DNA from: Jeongeupia chitinilytica
GTDB taxonomy: Bacteria; Pseudomonadota; Gammaproteobacteria; Burkholderiales; Chitinibacteraceae
Direction of reading: 5' to 3'
NCBI RefSeq assembly: GCF_014652315.1
Contig: NZ_BMYO01000005.1
Span: 186,001 to 250,000, forward strand
Length of the DNA stretch: 64,000 nt
Part shown: in pieces, positions 24,273-32,565 of the stretch
How positions within the stretch are numbered: position 1 is the first letter of the stretch
How the letters are laid out: the number at the start of each line of letters is the position of its first letter
Made by a program: the position numbers and the translations under genes
Notes under the pieces: model-generated
Database searches by the model: none
What the model saw: the letters and a program-made list of their open reading frames with translations, nothing else
Told to the model about the DNA's origin: nothing

Positions 24273-25670
24273 ATGAAACAGATCGCGTTTGCGTTGCGCA
24301 TGATTGGTGCAGGGAGCCTGGTCGTGGCAGCGGCCGGGGCCAACGCATCCGGTTACAACTTCGGCGTACAGAGCGTCAGCGCGCAAGGGGTCGCCAATTC
24401 GGCGGGCGCCGCGGCTCAGGATGCCACGACGATTTTCTACAATCCGGCCGGCATGACCTATCTGCCGGGCACCAACATCTCCGCCGGTCTGGTGGTGGTG
24501 GATGCGCACGTCAAGGCCGAAAACGTGACCGCGACGACGGCGGCAGGCCGTCCGGTCAGCGGTGGCGACGCCGGTGATCCGACCTCGCCGGTCGCCGTGC
24601 CGCAGCTGTACGCGTCGTACCAGCTGAACGAGAAGGTGTGGCTGGGTCTGGGCATCTTCGTGCCGTTCGGCGACGCGATCGAGTACAACAGCGACTGGGT
24701 GGGCCGCTACAACGGCAACAACCTCGACCTGAAGACGATCGCGATCAATCCGAGCTTTGCCTACAAGATCAACGACCAGTTCTCGGTCGGTGCCGGCGTG
24801 ACCGCGCAGTACATGGACGCCAAGTTCAAGAAGCGCGCGGACTTCGGCACCCAGGCCGGTGCGACGGTCGTCGGCGGCAAGCCGCTGGCGGCGAGCAATC
24901 CGAAGCTGCTCGCCGGTACCGGCCAGTACGACGGCGAGCTCGATTACGAAGGCACCGACTGGGCGTTCGGGTTCAATCTGGGCGCGATGTGGCAGATCGA
25001 TCCGACGCTGCGCGTCGGTACCGCCTACCGCTCGAGCATCAAGCACAGCCTCGAAGGCGATGCCAACTGGTCGCGTCCGGGCACCCTGGGTCTGGGCGCG
25101 CTGGATGCCACCGTGATCGGCAACCTGGCACTCAAGGGCTACCGCAACGGCAACGGCACCGTCGAAGTCGACACGCCGGATTCGTACTCGCTGAACTTCT
25201 ACAAGGTGATCAACGACCAGTTCGCCATCATGGGCGACTGGACCTACACCTGGCATTCGAAGTTCGAAGAACTGCGGCTGAAGTTCGAGACCGGCCTGCC
25301 GGACGCGGTCATCGAGCAGGACTGGAAGAACACCAGCCGCTACTCGCTCGGTGCGACCTACAAGGTCAACGATCCGCTGACGCTGCGCTTCGGCCTCGCC
25401 TATGACCAGAGCCCGGTGCCGAGCGACAGCGAGCGCATTGCCGCACTGCCGGACAACGACCGCATCTGGTACTCGATCGGCGCCAACTACGCCTTCAACA
25501 AGGACCTGTCGCTGGACGTTGCCTATACCTATGTCGATATCCAGGACGCGAGCATGAACAACACCGAGTGCTCGCCGGCCAACGGGTGTACCGGCAGCGG
25601 CACGACGACCAAGGCCAACTTCAAGAGCTACGCCAACATTCTTGGCGCACAACTCAACTACCGCTTCTAA
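24273..25670 (+). CDS. fadL: FadL-type long-chain fatty acid outer membrane transporter
   Basis: This 465-residue outer-membrane porin has a signal peptide (1-25, cleavage after GANA), the plug region SGYNFGVQSVSAQGVANSAG with the family's NPAGMTYL motif, then about fourteen amphipathic beta strands ending in NYRF with the C-terminal aromatic residue recognised by BAM. FadL proteins let hydrophobic substrates, especially long-chain fatty acids, diffuse laterally across the outer membrane. AAGGAG lies upstream. Its location between fadE and the other beta-oxidation genes fits the role. Confidence 0.94.
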   Translation: MKQIAFALRMIGAGSLVVAAAGANASGYNFGVQSVSAQGVANSAGAAAQDATTIFYNPAGMTYLPGTNISAGLVVVDAHVKAENVTATTAAGRPVSGGDAGDPTSPVAVPQLYASYQLNEKVWLGLGIFVPFGDAIEYNSDWVGRYNGNNLDLKTIAINPSFAYKINDQFSVGAGVTAQYMDAKFKKRADFGTQAGATVVGGKPLAASNPKLLAGTGQYDGELDYEGTDWAFGFNLGAMWQIDPTLRVGTAYRSSIKHSLEGDANWSRPGTLGLGALDATVIGNLALKGYRNGNGTVEVDTPDSYSLNFYKVINDQFAIMGDWTYTWHSKFEELRLKFETGLPDAVIEQDWKNTSRYSLGATYKVNDPLTLRFGLAYDQSPVPSDSERIAALPDNDRIWYSIGANYAFNKDLSLDVAYTYVDIQDASMNNTECSPANGCTGSGTTTKANFKSYANILGAQLNYRF

Positions 25671-25678
25671 GGCAGGAC

Positions 25679-25718
25679 GGCGGGCGGGGCAACCCGTCCG
25701 CCGGGCGGCCGGCCGGCC
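25679..25718. other. GC-rich hairpin after fadL
   Basis: A 10-bp stem (25679-25688 and 25693-25702, one G-T pair) around a GCAA loop is followed by the palindromic run GGCCGGCCGGCC (25707-25718). No T run follows, so it may stabilise the fadL mRNA 3' end or attenuate read-through rather than terminate. Confidence 0.5.
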
Positions 25719-25757
25719 GCTGCCTTCTGGGGCGTTTTCCACGCGGGGATATATTGC

Positions 25758-28139
25758 ATGTCTAACGTATCGCAGAAACAGATCCGCAAGGTTGCGGTGC
25801 TCGGTGCCGGTGTCATGGGAGCGCAGATTGCCGCCCATCTCGCCAACGCCGGTATCGAGACCGTGCTCTTCGATCTGCCGGCCAAAGAGGGCCCGGCCAA
25901 CGGCATCGTGCTCAAGGCCATCGACAACCTCAAGAAGCTCAAGCCCGCACCGCTGATGTCGGCGATGCGTGCCGAACTGATCGACGCCGCCAACTACGGC
26001 AGCGATCTGGCCAGGCTGGGCGACTGTGATCTGGTGATCGAAGCGATCGCCGAACGCCTGGACTGGAAACTCGATCTGTACGCCAAGATCGCACCGCACC
26101 TCGCACCGCACGCGATTCTCGCGACCAATACCTCCGGCCTGTCGATCCAGAAACTGGCCGATGGCGTACCGGGTGAACTGAAGCCCCGCTTCTGCGGCAT
26201 CCACTTCTTCAACCCGCCGCGCTACATGTACCTCGTGGAGCTGATCCCGACCGCCGGCACCGAAACCGCCGAGCTTGACGCGCTGGAGACCTTCCTGGTC
26301 ACCCGTCTGGGCAAGGGCGTCGTGCGCGCCAAGGACACCCCGAACTTCATCGCCAATCGCATCGGTGTGTTCTCGATGCTGGCGACGATCCACCACGCCG
26401 AACAGTTCGGCATCCGTTTCGACGTTGTCGACGATCTGACCGGCCCGCGCATGGGCCGTCCGAAGTCAGCGACCTTCCGCACCGCCGATGTCGTCGGCCT
26501 GGATACCTTCGCGCACGTCGTCAGGACCATGACCGACAACCTGCCGGATGATCCGTGGGCGGCGTACTACAAGAGCCCGGCCTGGCTGGCCGCGCTGATC
26601 GAGCAGGGCGCGCTGGGCCAGAAGACCCGCGCCGGCATCTACAAGAAAGAAGGCCGCGACATTTTCGTGCTCGACCCGAAGGCGGGCCAGTACGTGCCGT
26701 CCGGCCAGAAGGGCAGCGACGAGGTCAAGGCGATCCTGAAGCTGGAAGACCCGGCGGCCAAGGTCAAGGCGCTGCGCGAGTCGGCACATCCGGAGGCCCA
26801 GTTCCTCTGGGCCTGCCTGCGCGATGTGTGGCATTACGTCGCCACCCTGCTGGACGGCATCGCCGATTCGGCCCGCGACATCGATTTCGCGATCCGCTGG
26901 GGCTTCGGCTGGAAGCAGGGCCCGTTCGAGCTGTGGCAGGCCGCCGGCTGGAAGGCCGTGGCCGAAGCGGTGAGCGCCGATATCGCTGCCGGCAAAACCA
27001 TGGCATCGATCCCGCTGCCGGCCTGGGTGGTCCAGCGCGATGGCGTGCATGCGCCGGAAGGTTCGTACAGCGCGGCGCAGAACAAGCTCATTGGTCGTTC
27101 GACGCTGCCGGTCTACGGCCGTCAGCTGTATCCGCCGCAACTCGTTGGCGACGCCGAGCCGAATTTTGGCGAAACCGTGTACGAGAACGACAGCGTTCGC
27201 ATGTGGCTGCCGCCGGCAGCAACCGACGTGCCGGTGCTGTCGTTCAAGACCAAGGCGCATTGCATCGGTGCCGGCGTGCTGGCCGGCGTGCAGGAAGCGA
27301 TCCGCATCGCCGAAGCGCGCTTCCAGGGGCTGGTGCTCTGGCATCCGGATGCGCCGTTCTCGGTCGGCGCCGATCTGGCCAGCATGGGCCCGGCCTTCAT
27401 GACCGGTGATTTCGACGCGATCGAAAACATGGTTGCCGAATTCCAGCGTGCGTCGATGGCGATCAAGTACGCCAAGGTCCCGGTGGTCGGCGCGGCGCAG
27501 GGCTACGCCTTCGGCGGTGGCTGCGAGTTCCTGATGCACTGCGCGCGGGTTGTGGCTGCAGTCGAAACCTATATCGGCCTCGTCGAAGTCGGCGTCGGCC
27601 TGCTGCCGGCCGGTGGCGGTTGCAAGGAGTTCGCGCTGCGCGCCAGCCGCGAAGCCAAGGGTGGCGACATCCTCGGCGTGCTCAAGGACTACTACCTGGC
27701 AATGGCGATGGCCAAGGTCGGCACCAGTGCCGAAGAAGGCCAACAGATCGGTTACCTGCGCGAGTCGGACATCGTGCTGTTCAACAGCAACGAGCTGCTG
27801 TTCGTCGCCCAGGCGCAGGTCCGCGCGCTGGCCGCGACCGGCTACCGCGCACCGGTGAAGCCGAAGGCGTTCCCGGTGGCCGGCCGTACCGGCGCCGCGA
27901 CGATCAAGGGGCAGCTGGTGAACATGCTCGAAGGCGGCTTCATCTCCAAGTACGACTACCACATCGGCGTGCAGATCGCCGAGGTCGTGACCGGCGGCGA
28001 CGTCGAAGCCGGCACGCTGGTGAACGAGGAGTGGATTCTCAAGCTGGAGCGCGAGCGCTTCATGGGCCTGCTGAAGAAGGGCAAGACCCAGGAACGCATC
28101 ATGTACATGCTCGAGAACAACAAACCGCTACGAAACTGA
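25758..28139 (+). CDS. 3-hydroxyacyl-CoA dehydrogenase/enoyl-CoA hydratase (FadN-type)
   Basis: This 793-residue bifunctional beta-oxidation enzyme has the dehydrogenase first: an NAD-binding Rossmann motif VLGAGVMGAQIAAHLANAG at about 14-32, the HFFNPPRYMYLVELIPT segment with the catalytic His-Glu pair, and KDTPNFIANRIGVF. The enoyl-CoA hydratase comes last, with GYAFGGGCEFLMHC and the second catalytic region IGLVEVGVGLLPAGGGCKEF. This order is opposite to FadB/FadJ and matches the FadN type. It converts enoyl-CoA to 3-ketoacyl-CoA, feeding the thiolase 190 bp downstream. Confidence 0.95.
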   Translation: MSNVSQKQIRKVAVLGAGVMGAQIAAHLANAGIETVLFDLPAKEGPANGIVLKAIDNLKKLKPAPLMSAMRAELIDAANYGSDLARLGDCDLVIEAIAERLDWKLDLYAKIAPHLAPHAILATNTSGLSIQKLADGVPGELKPRFCGIHFFNPPRYMYLVELIPTAGTETAELDALETFLVTRLGKGVVRAKDTPNFIANRIGVFSMLATIHHAEQFGIRFDVVDDLTGPRMGRPKSATFRTADVVGLDTFAHVVRTMTDNLPDDPWAAYYKSPAWLAALIEQGALGQKTRAGIYKKEGRDIFVLDPKAGQYVPSGQKGSDEVKAILKLEDPAAKVKALRESAHPEAQFLWACLRDVWHYVATLLDGIADSARDIDFAIRWGFGWKQGPFELWQAAGWKAVAEAVSADIAAGKTMASIPLPAWVVQRDGVHAPEGSYSAAQNKLIGRSTLPVYGRQLYPPQLVGDAEPNFGETVYENDSVRMWLPPAATDVPVLSFKTKAHCIGAGVLAGVQEAIRIAEARFQGLVLWHPDAPFSVGADLASMGPAFMTGDFDAIENMVAEFQRASMAIKYAKVPVVGAAQGYAFGGGCEFLMHCARVVAAVETYIGLVEVGVGLLPAGGGCKEFALRASREAKGGDILGVLKDYYLAMAMAKVGTSAEEGQQIGYLRESDIVLFNSNELLFVAQAQVRALAATGYRAPVKPKAFPVAGRTGAATIKGQLVNMLEGGFISKYDYHIGVQIAEVVTGGDVEAGTLVNEEWILKLERERFMGLLKKGKTQERIMYMLENNKPLRN

Positions 28140-28330
28140 CCGGTCTGCGGGCCTCCGCGGCGCATGGCGGCGTCACCGGGGCTGGTTCGGCATGCTCATG
28201 GGCTTCAGCCCATTCCGCTGTCTCGCCATCCCCGTCCCTTGCCCTGCACCACGGCCTTCCCGCAGCTCTCGCGGTTCTGACACAGTTGGCGACCCTTGAG
28301 GTCGCAAGTGCAACAAATCAGGAGCTCACC

Positions 28331-29536
28331 ATGAGCAAACAGATTCAGGAAGTCTATATCGTCGCTGCGACCCGCACGCCGGTCGGCAAGGCGCCGCGCG
28401 GCATGATGAAGCACGTGCGTCCGGACGACATGCTGGCCCACGTGATCAAGGGTGCGATGGCGCAGGTGCCGGGGCTTGATCCGGCGCGCGTTGACGACGT
28501 CGTCGTCGGCTGCGCGATGCCTGAAGCCGAGCAGGGCATGAACATGGCGCGGATCGGCGCCTTGCTCGCCGGCCTGCCGGACACCGTCGGCGGCATCACC
28601 ATCAACCGTTTCTGCTCGTCGGGCATCAATGCGGTGTCGATGGCCGCCGACCGCATCCGTGTCGGTGAAGCCGACGTGATGGTCGCCGCCGGTGCCGAGT
28701 CGATGTCGATGGTGCCGATGATGGGCAACAAGATCGCCCTGAACCCGGAATTCTTCGCCAACAACGAAAACATGGCGATCGCCTTCGGCATGGGCCTGAC
28801 CGCCGAGAAGGTTGCCACCCAGTGGAACGTCAGCCGCGAGGATCAGGATGCGTTCGCGGTCGAGTCGCACCGCCGTGCGCTGGCCGCGATCGAGTCGGGT
28901 GCATTTGCCGATGAGATCACCCCGCTCGACGTGACCTACCGCGTGCCGAATCTGGCCACCGGGGAAGTCGAGCTGGTGAGCAAAACGCTGACCACCGACG
29001 AAGGCCCGCGTGCGGGCACCAGCCTCGAAGGCCTGGCCAAGCTCAAGACCGTGTTCGCCGCCAAGGGTTCGGTTACTGCCGGCAACAGCTCGCAGATGTC
29101 AGACGGCGCCGGTGCGCTGATCCTGGTGTCGGAAAAGGTCCTGAAGGAATACAACCTGACCCCGCTGGCCAAGTTCACGACCTTCGCGGTCAAGGGCGTG
29201 CCGCCGGCGATCATGGGCATCGGTCCGAAGGAAGCGATTCCGGCCGCCCTGAAGCAGGCCGGCCTGACGCTGAACGACCTGTCGTGGATCGAGCTGAACG
29301 AAGCCTTTGCCGCACAGGCGCTGGCCGTCAGCCGTGATCTGGATCTGGACATGAGCAAGGTGAACCCGAACGGGGGGGCGATTGCGCTCGGCCACCCGCT
29401 CGGCGCCACCGGCGCCATCCGCGCCGCAACGCTGATCCACGGCCTGCGCCGCCAGGGCAAGCCGGGTGCCTACGGCATGGTGACGATGTGCATCGGCACC
29501 GGCATGGGTGCCGCCGGCATCATCCAGGTGCTGTGA
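28331..29536 (+). CDS. fadA: Acetyl-CoA C-acyltransferase (3-ketoacyl-CoA thiolase FadA)
   Basis: This 401-residue thiolase performs the last step of beta-oxidation. The nucleophile is Cys95 in NRFCSSGINAV. The second catalytic set is GHPLGATGA and the CIGTGMGAAGI cysteine near the C-terminus. GGAG lies 6 bp before the ATG at 28331; longer in-frame readings upstream are not supported. It follows the fadN-type gene and ends the block, with a strong terminator behind it. Confidence 0.95.
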   Translation: MSKQIQEVYIVAATRTPVGKAPRGMMKHVRPDDMLAHVIKGAMAQVPGLDPARVDDVVVGCAMPEAEQGMNMARIGALLAGLPDTVGGITINRFCSSGINAVSMAADRIRVGEADVMVAAGAESMSMVPMMGNKIALNPEFFANNENMAIAFGMGLTAEKVATQWNVSREDQDAFAVESHRRALAAIESGAFADEITPLDVTYRVPNLATGEVELVSKTLTTDEGPRAGTSLEGLAKLKTVFAAKGSVTAGNSSQMSDGAGALILVSEKVLKEYNLTPLAKFTTFAVKGVPPAIMGIGPKEAIPAALKQAGLTLNDLSWIELNEAFAAQALAVSRDLDLDMSKVNPNGGAIALGHPLGATGAIRAATLIHGLRRQGKPGAYGMVTMCIGTGMGAAGIIQVL

Positions 29537-29568
29537 GGCCGCAACGAGTTTGACTCTGCCTGTCTTTT

Positions 29569-29596
29569 GCCCACGCTCATCCCGTGGGCTTTTTTT
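29569..29596 (+). terminator. Intrinsic terminator after fadA
   Basis: GCCCACG/CGTGGGC stem with a 7-base loop followed by seven T residues, located 33 bp after the fadA stop and just before the next gene's ribosome binding site. Confidence 0.9.
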
Positions 29597-29609
29597 CTGG
29601 AGGACGACA

Positions 29610-30182
29610 ATGAAAAAACGCGCAATGACGCTGGCCCTGATGCTGGCGCTGACCGCCGGCGTGGCCAGCGCGCTCGAAGTTGCGGGCACGACGGTGCCCG
29701 ACAAGGCCGAAGTGGCCGGCCAGTCGCTGCAACTGAATGGTGCCGGCGTGCGCAAGAAGGTCGTGTTCGACGTCTACGTGGCATCGCTGTATACCGGCGC
29801 AAAGGTCGGAGATGCCGCAGCCGTCATCGGCGCCACGACGCCACGGCGGATGGAACTGCGCATGCTGCGCGAAGTGTCGGCGGGCACGATGCACGAATCG
29901 TTCGTCGACGGACTGCAGGACAATGTGTCCGCCGGTGAGATGAAACGGTTTGCACCGCAGCTCGATGCACTCGACAAGGTGTTCCGCGAGGTCAAGACCG
30001 TGGCCAAGGGCGACGTGATCCAGCTGGATCTGCTGCCGGGGCAGGGGACGAAGGTCACGGTGCGTGGCAAGGCCTACCCGTTGATTGCCGGTGACGACTT
30101 CGCGTCGGCGTTGCTGTCGATCTGGCTGGGCAAGACGCCGGTGCAGGCCGGGCTGAAGGCGCAACTGCTCGGTGCCCGCTGA
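29610..30182 (+). CDS. Periplasmic chalcone isomerase-like domain protein
   Basis: This 190-residue protein has a clear signal peptide (1-21, cleavage after ASA), followed by a chalcone-isomerase-like domain: VPDKAEVAGQSLQLNGAGVRKK, FDVYVASLYTGAKV, the REVSAGTMHESFVDG segment and FASALLSIWLGKTPV near the end. Bacterial members of this fold are secreted and of unknown function; they lack the plant enzyme's chemistry. TGGAGGA is the ribosome binding site. It is a monocistronic gene between two terminators. Confidence 0.88.
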   Translation: MKKRAMTLALMLALTAGVASALEVAGTTVPDKAEVAGQSLQLNGAGVRKKVVFDVYVASLYTGAKVGDAAAVIGATTPRRMELRMLREVSAGTMHESFVDGLQDNVSAGEMKRFAPQLDALDKVFREVKTVAKGDVIQLDLLPGQGTKVTVRGKAYPLIAGDDFASALLSIWLGKTPVQAGLKAQLLGAR

Positions 30183-30260
30183 GCGCGAGACGGCGTGTCC
30201 GGCGGCCGGGGACGGCGCATTGCCTGCACATTCCGGCGGTTGCTGAGCGACGTACACAAA

Positions 30261-30290
30261 CAAAAGGACTGCCTGGGCAGTCCTTTTGTT
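30261..30290. terminator. Intrinsic terminator after the chalcone isomerase-like gene
   Basis: A 14-bp arm starting ACAAAAGGACTGCC pairs with its complement across a 2-bp centre, with T-rich sequence on the right and A-rich sequence on the left. Confidence 0.9.
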
Positions 30291-30433
30291 TTGTAGTGGT
30301 ATTACATGTTTATGTTTCAACAATTCGTGCTTGCTACACGGAAATTTGAATATTCTTGATGGTTACAACGCGATGCGTGTAGTCAGTTACATTGCGTAAC
30401 GCGAGAATATAGGTAGTAAAAGTACAAAAACAC
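30291..30433. other. AT-rich intergenic DNA before the small gene
   Basis: About 140 bp of sequence clearly more AT-rich than its surroundings. It contains a GTTAC/GTAAC inverted repeat near 30390. No gene is visible. It is probably the upstream regulatory region of the small transcription unit that follows. Confidence 0.4.
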
Positions 30434-30462
30434 TTGCGTCATAAGCGTAGTCTTGCTAAAGT
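30434..30462 (+). promoter_or_regulatory. Candidate sigma-70 promoter of the small gene
   Basis: TTGCGT at 30434-30439 and TAAAGT at 30457-30462 are separated by 17 bp. Transcription would start near 30470, about 55 bases before the small open reading frame. Confidence 0.5.
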
Positions 30463-30523
30463 CCACTCATGCCAGCAAGCCAGCTGACATCAAGCAACGT
30501 TGAGCCTCTCCAAGGAGACGCAC

Positions 30524-30616
30524 ATGAAATCCCTGCTGAAAATCGTCAAGAACGTCGAGAAGGCCCAGAGCCTGATCGTTAAATCTTACGGATGGCGTCT
30601 GACGCTCGTTCGTTGA
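30524..30616 (+). CDS. Candidate 30-residue small protein
   Basis: A short open reading frame starts with MKSLLKIVKNVEKAQSL and ends in TLVR. AAGGAG lies 6 bases before the ATG, one of the best ribosome binding sites in the window. A well-spaced promoter lies upstream and a terminator downstream, so the unit looks self-contained (about 260 nt of RNA). The peptide is basic, with a possible amphipathic helix over the first 20 residues and a WRL segment near the end. No family is recognised. It could be a small membrane-associated protein, a leader peptide, or the coding part of a dual-function RNA. A CTCCTCC tract at 30671-30677 could pair with the ribosome binding site. Confidence 0.55.
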   Translation: MKSLLKIVKNVEKAQSLIVKSYGWRLTLVR

Positions 30617-30684
30617 TGTTTGCGCGGTCCCGCGCATCTCTGTAGTACCCGGCCTCTTGGCCGTTATCGACTCCTCCTATTTGA

Positions 30685-30728
30685 TGCCCGTGCATCGGCC
30701 CTTGTGGGCTGAGCCGGGCAATTTTTTT
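30685..30728 (+). terminator. Terminator of the small transcription unit
   Basis: A TGCCCG/CGGGCA outer stem (30685-30690 and 30715-30720) encloses a GCCC/GGGC inner hairpin and is followed by seven T residues. It isolates the small gene from tamA. Confidence 0.75.
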
Positions 30729-30785
30729 GTTTGTCGATCCTTCGTACCGAATCGCCGCGCCGCACGGGCTTTCGGCTAAAGTACG

Positions 30786-32564
30786 ATGTTTTCTGCCTGT
30801 TGCCGCTGCATGTCCGCCCTGACGCGTTCCGCCATCCTGAGTGTTCTGTTTGCCACGAGCCTGGCCTGGGGCGACGAGACCGAAATCGCCTCGTATCAGG
30901 TCAGGATCGATGCGCCGTCGGATATCGAAAACCTGCTGGAACGTTACCTCGACCTCTATCGCTGGCGGGACGACAAGAAAACCTCGCCAGAGAGCCTGCA
31001 GCTGCTCGTCGACCGCACGCCGCAGGAAGCCGCGGCACTGCTGCATACCCAGGGCTATTTCTCCCCCAAGATCACCGCGAAGCTGGACAATGACGGCGGC
31101 AGCTATCGCGCCGTGGTCAGCGTCGATCCCGGTCCGCCCACCACGGTCGGCAAGATCGATTTCGAACTGATCGGTCCGATTACCGAGGACGAGGATTACT
31201 ACAAGCGCTCGCTGGCCCGGCTCGAGGGCGGCTGGGCGCTGGCCGAAGGCGAGGTCTTTACCCAGTCGGCGTGGTCCGAAACCAAGCAACGCGTACTCAA
31301 CCGCATTCTGGCGCGGCGTTACCTGACCGCGCACGTCGCCAAAAGCGAGGTCAAGGTCGACCCGGCCAGCAATACTGCCGACATCACGCTGGTCATCGAC
31401 AGCGGCCCGGCATACAAGCTGGGCGAGGTGACCATCAAGGGGTTGCAGCGTTATCCGGAGCAGATCGTCCGCAACCGGATCGATCTGCACGAGGGCGGCG
31501 AATACCGCCGCAAGGACCTCGCCGATCTGCAGTCCGACCTGCAGTCGATGCCGCAGTTCGGCGCCGCCGTGGTCGAGGCCGACCCGTCGACGTCGCCACC
31601 CTATGTCGCGCCGGTAGTGATCAACCTGCAGGAAGTGCCGCTGAACAAGCTGGCGCTGTCGCTGGGCTACAGCACCAATACCGGCCCGAGGGCCGAAGCA
31701 CAGTACTACTACAACAACCTGCTCGACCGGGGCTGGGTCGGCGGCATTCGCGCCAAGCTCGACGGCGACGAGCAGGAAGGCGAGGTGTCGATCGATTTTC
31801 CGCAGTTCAAAAGCGGTTATTCGCATCGCGCCTACGTCAACTACACCAGCAGCGATGTCGAGGGGCTGGATACGCAGACGCTCAAGGGCGGCGTGTTCCG
31901 GACTCGCAAGGAAGACCTGATCGACCGGACGCTGGGTATCGAGTACCTGCGCGAACGCCGGGTCAACGCCGACAACGACATCGAGCGTCCGCAGGCCTTG
32001 GTTGCGTACTACAAGTGGATCCGTCGCGACCTCGACAACCGCCGCGACCCGAAGAAGGGCAACACCCTGCAACTTGAGGCCGCCGGCGCAGTGCAGGGGG
32101 TGGCGACCGACGAATCGTTCGTCGAGCTCTACGGCCAGGGCGTGCAGTACTGGAAGATCGGCAAGGGCGACGTCGCCTTTGTCCGGCTGGAGCTCGGACA
32201 GAACTTCACCAAGGATCCGACCAAGGTGCCGACCGACTATCTGTTCCGTGCCGGTGGTGCGAACAGCGTCCGCGGTTACGACTACCAGAGTCTCGGCATC
32301 AAGTCCGGTGATACGACCGAGCCGGGCCGGGTGCTGGCGACCGCAACGCTGGAATACCAGCATGCGGTCTACAAGGACTGGCGGGCGGCGGTATTCGTCG
32401 ACTACGGTGACGCCGCCGACACCTGGCGCAGCTTCGACGGCCAGACCGGTGTCGGGGCCGGCGCGCGCTGGGTCAGCCCGGTGGGCGTGCTCGGCGCCGA
32501 TCTCGCCTACGGCCTCGATGCCGAACAATGGCGCTTCTATTTTTCGCTCGGGTTGACGTTCTGA
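30786..32564 (+). CDS. tamA: Translocation and assembly module subunit TamA
   Basis: This 592-residue outer-membrane protein of the Omp85 family works with TamB in moving proteins or phospholipids to the outer membrane. After a signal peptide (best fit starting at the internal ATG at 30810: MSALTRSAILSVLFATSLAW) come three POTRA-type domains to about residue 270, then a C-terminal sixteen-stranded barrel. The barrel carries the lid-lock motif GGANSVRGYDYQSLG and ends in SLGLTF with a terminal Phe. The first ATG (30786) and the one at 30810 are both possible; neither has a strong ribosome binding site. It is followed after 1 bp by tamB. Confidence 0.93.
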   Translation: MFSACCRCMSALTRSAILSVLFATSLAWGDETEIASYQVRIDAPSDIENLLERYLDLYRWRDDKKTSPESLQLLVDRTPQEAAALLHTQGYFSPKITAKLDNDGGSYRAVVSVDPGPPTTVGKIDFELIGPITEDEDYYKRSLARLEGGWALAEGEVFTQSAWSETKQRVLNRILARRYLTAHVAKSEVKVDPASNTADITLVIDSGPAYKLGEVTIKGLQRYPEQIVRNRIDLHEGGEYRRKDLADLQSDLQSMPQFGAAVVEADPSTSPPYVAPVVINLQEVPLNKLALSLGYSTNTGPRAEAQYYYNNLLDRGWVGGIRAKLDGDEQEGEVSIDFPQFKSGYSHRAYVNYTSSDVEGLDTQTLKGGVFRTRKEDLIDRTLGIEYLRERRVNADNDIERPQALVAYYKWIRRDLDNRRDPKKGNTLQLEAAGAVQGVATDESFVELYGQGVQYWKIGKGDVAFVRLELGQNFTKDPTKVPTDYLFRAGGANSVRGYDYQSLGIKSGDTTEPGRVLATATLEYQHAVYKDWRAAVFVDYGDAADTWRSFDGQTGVGAGARWVSPVGVLGADLAYGLDAEQWRFYFSLGLTF

Positions 32565-32565
32565 C

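Noticed and set aside
25707..25718. GGCCGGCCGGCC run as a repeat family or mobile-element end
   Set aside because: Short GGCC runs are common in DNA of this composition and no related copy with flanking structure was seen.
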